Below, piece after piece: positions 62,765 to 64,000 of a stretch of 64,000 nucleotides of DNA. Below the pieces are notes generated by a model. It was not told the DNA's origin. It was given only the letters and a program-made list of their open reading frames with translations, and did not search any database. A program made the position numbers and the translations under genes. This DNA comes from Streptomyces collinus Tu 365 (GTDB lineage: Bacteria; Actinomycetota; Actinomycetes; Streptomycetales; Streptomycetaceae), in contig NC_021985.1 of the NCBI RefSeq assembly GCF_000444875.1, forward strand, positions 8,080,170-8,144,169, read 5' to 3'. Every line of letters begins with the position of its first letter. Within the stretch, counting starts at the first letter, position 1.

Positions 62765-63616
62765 GTGGCCACTGACAGCAGCAATTCCCATCCTCTGATC
62801 GAGACACTGGCCACCCAGCGGGACACGTTCCTGACCCAGTGGACCAGGGTCGTCGGCGACGACCTGCAGGGCAGGCTCAGCATCGCCGAGCTCGGACGGG
62901 AACTGGGCGAGCTGTACGACGCCGTCCTCAAGGCCCTCACCGAAGGCGGCCTGAACAGCCGGGCCGAGCAGTTCGGCGAGACCCGCAGCCTGCTCATCGA
63001 ACTCTCCCGCAGCCGGGCCCGGCAGGGCTTCACCCCCACCGAGACGGCCCGCAGCGTCTTCGCCCTCAAGGAGGTGCTGGAGCCCGCCCTGGCCACCGAC
63101 GAACACGGCGCCCGCACCTACCTCCAGTTCGCCCGGCTGCTGGACGAACTCGGCCTGCTCACCACCGAGGCCTACATCCGCACCCGCGAGGAGATCATCT
63201 CCTCCCAGGCCGAGCAGCTGCTGGAGCTGTCCACGCCCGTCGTCAAGCTGTGGGACGGCGTCGTCGGCGTCCCCCTGGTGGGCACCCTCGACTCGGCCCG
63301 CACCCAGGTCGTCATGGAGAAGCTGCTGCAGACCCTCGTCGAGAGCGACTCCACGCACGCCATCATCGACATCACCGGTGTGCCCACCGTCGACACCCAG
63401 GTCGCCCAGCACCTGCTGAAGACCGTGGTCGCCGCCCGCATGATGGGCGCCCAGTGCATCATCTCCGGCATCCGCCCGCAGATCGCCCAGACCATCGTGG
63501 CCCTCGGCATCGAGTTCGGTGACATCCCCACCAACTCCTCCCTCGCCGACGCGCTGCGCCAGGCGCTCAAGGAGATCGCCCGGGACACCGAGGACGACGT
63601 GCGGGGTCTGCTGTGA
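62765..63616 (+). CDS. rsbR: RsbR-type stressosome protein
   Basis: A 283-aa stressosome scaffold. The N-terminal half is an RsbR-N-like helical sensor (FLTQWTRVVGDDLQGRLS). The C-terminal STAS domain has the phosphorylatable threonine in IIDITGVPTVDTQVAQHLLK and a second Thr in PQIAQTIVALG. RsbT phosphorylates it and thereby starts partner switching. GTG 62765 with GAGGA upstream. The stop overlaps the rsbS start (GTGA). Confidence 0.92.
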   Translation: MATDSSNSHPLIETLATQRDTFLTQWTRVVGDDLQGRLSIAELGRELGELYDAVLKALTEGGLNSRAEQFGETRSLLIELSRSRARQGFTPTETARSVFALKEVLEPALATDEHGARTYLQFARLLDELGLLTTEAYIRTREEIISSQAEQLLELSTPVVKLWDGVVGVPLVGTLDSARTQVVMEKLLQTLVESDSTHAIIDITGVPTVDTQVAQHLLKTVVAARMMGAQCIISGIRPQIAQTIVALGIEFGDIPTNSSLADALRQALKEIARDTEDDVRGLL

Positions 63617-63981
63617 CCGACCGCGTCCCCGTCCTCAAGATCGGCGAGATCCTCCTGGTCTCCATCCAGTTCGACCTGGAGGACCAGACGGTGCTCGACC
63701 TCCAGGAGGACCTGTCCCACCGCATCGTCGACACCGGCGCCAAGGGCGTCGTCATCGACATCTCGGCGCTGGAGATCGTCGACTCCTTCGTCGGGCGCAT
63801 GCTCGCCACCAACGCCTCCATCTCGCGCATGCTCGGCGCCGAGACGATCGTCGTCGGCATGCGGCCCGCGGTCGCCATGACCCTCGTCGAACTGGGACTG
63901 TCCCTCAACGGCGTCCGCACCGCCCTCAACCTCGAACGCGGGCTGAAACTGCTACGGCGCCTCAACGCAGGCCGCGCATGA
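63613..63981 (+). CDS. rsbS: RsbS-type STAS protein
   Basis: A 122-aa single STAS domain, second stressosome component. Phosphorylatable Ser in LEIVDSFVGRMLATN. GTG 63613 overlaps the rsbR stop by 4 bp, and its own stop overlaps the next ATG (ATGA at 63978-63981). Confidence 0.94.
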   Translation: MTDRVPVLKIGEILLVSIQFDLEDQTVLDLQEDLSHRIVDTGAKGVVIDISALEIVDSFVGRMLATNASISRMLGAETIVVGMRPAVAMTLVELGLSLNGVRTALNLERGLKLLRRLNAGRA

Positions 63982-64000
63982 AGGACTACGGCCCGTTCGC
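63978..64000 (+). CDS. rsbT: RsbT-like kinase, 5' end only
   Basis: Starts ATG 63978 overlapping the rsbS stop; only MKDYGPF is visible before the window ends. Identity inferred from the usual rsbR-rsbS-rsbT order: RsbT is the serine/threonine kinase that releases from the stressosome to activate a PP2C phosphatase. Confidence 0.7.

Overview
The window is high-GC actinobacterial DNA, almost certainly Streptomyces. The signs are strong GC bias at third codon positions, frequent GTG starts with AGGAG/GGAGG sites, several leaderless-looking starts, mycothiol metabolism (Mca), many secreted proteins with Sec or Tat signals, and abundant SpoIIE/STAS/RsbW partner-switching proteins. There is no ribosomal operon, phage or CRISPR array. 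The gene mix (regulators, secreted enzymes, one RiPP cluster, gene remnants) looks like an accessory region rather than the conserved core.

Left part (0-20 kb): a large LuxR-type ATPase regulator and a Tat-exported intradiol dioxygenase precede a complete class IV lanthipeptide cluster (4.4-10.4 kb). It has a LanL synthetase, a 51-aa precursor peptide missed by a 60-aa length cutoff, and a two-gene ABC exporter. Next come a class II glutamine amidotransferase, a hemerythrin protein, a cold-shock protein, small orphan genes, a 2H phosphoesterase, a secreted protein made of 18 glycine-rich 12-aa repeats, and an atypical LuxR response regulator.

Middle (20-36 kb): a signalling block. It holds STAS proteins, a very large PAS/GAF/histidine kinase/receiver/SpoIIE/HATPase hybrid split by a frameshift in a repetitive linker, a GAF-SpoIIE phosphatase and an RsbW-like kinase. 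Between them lie a methyltransferase, a membrane protein, a TrkA-type two-TM channel and an AlkZ-like glycosylase.

36-48 kb: TetR/AlkB divergent pair; VOC, HTH and YwqG-type genes; then a TetR - MFS exporter (frameshifted at a C7 run) - mycothiol conjugate amidase - glycosyltransferase group that looks like a xenobiotic-detoxification unit. A decayed GNAT gene and an unrecognised two-gene secreted/membrane system follow.

49-57 kb: three near-identical direct repeats (183-194 bp), each with a structured leader and a 97-nt tRNA-like fold that keeps class II acceptor, D, variable and T arms but lacks a normal anticodon arm. They bound two segments. The larger holds a MarR/hemerythrin pair and three secreted enzymes (GH5 endoglycoceramidase-like, zinc metalloprotease, sialidase-like). 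This is the most unusual structure in the window.

Right end (57-64 kb): DUF3253, a cytochrome P450, an NlpC/P60 peptidoglycan hydrolase, a TerD-domain protein, and the start of an rsbRST stressosome operon that runs off the edge. A cross-cutting feature is the number of tandem, low-complexity expansions inside coding sequence, two of them near frameshifts.
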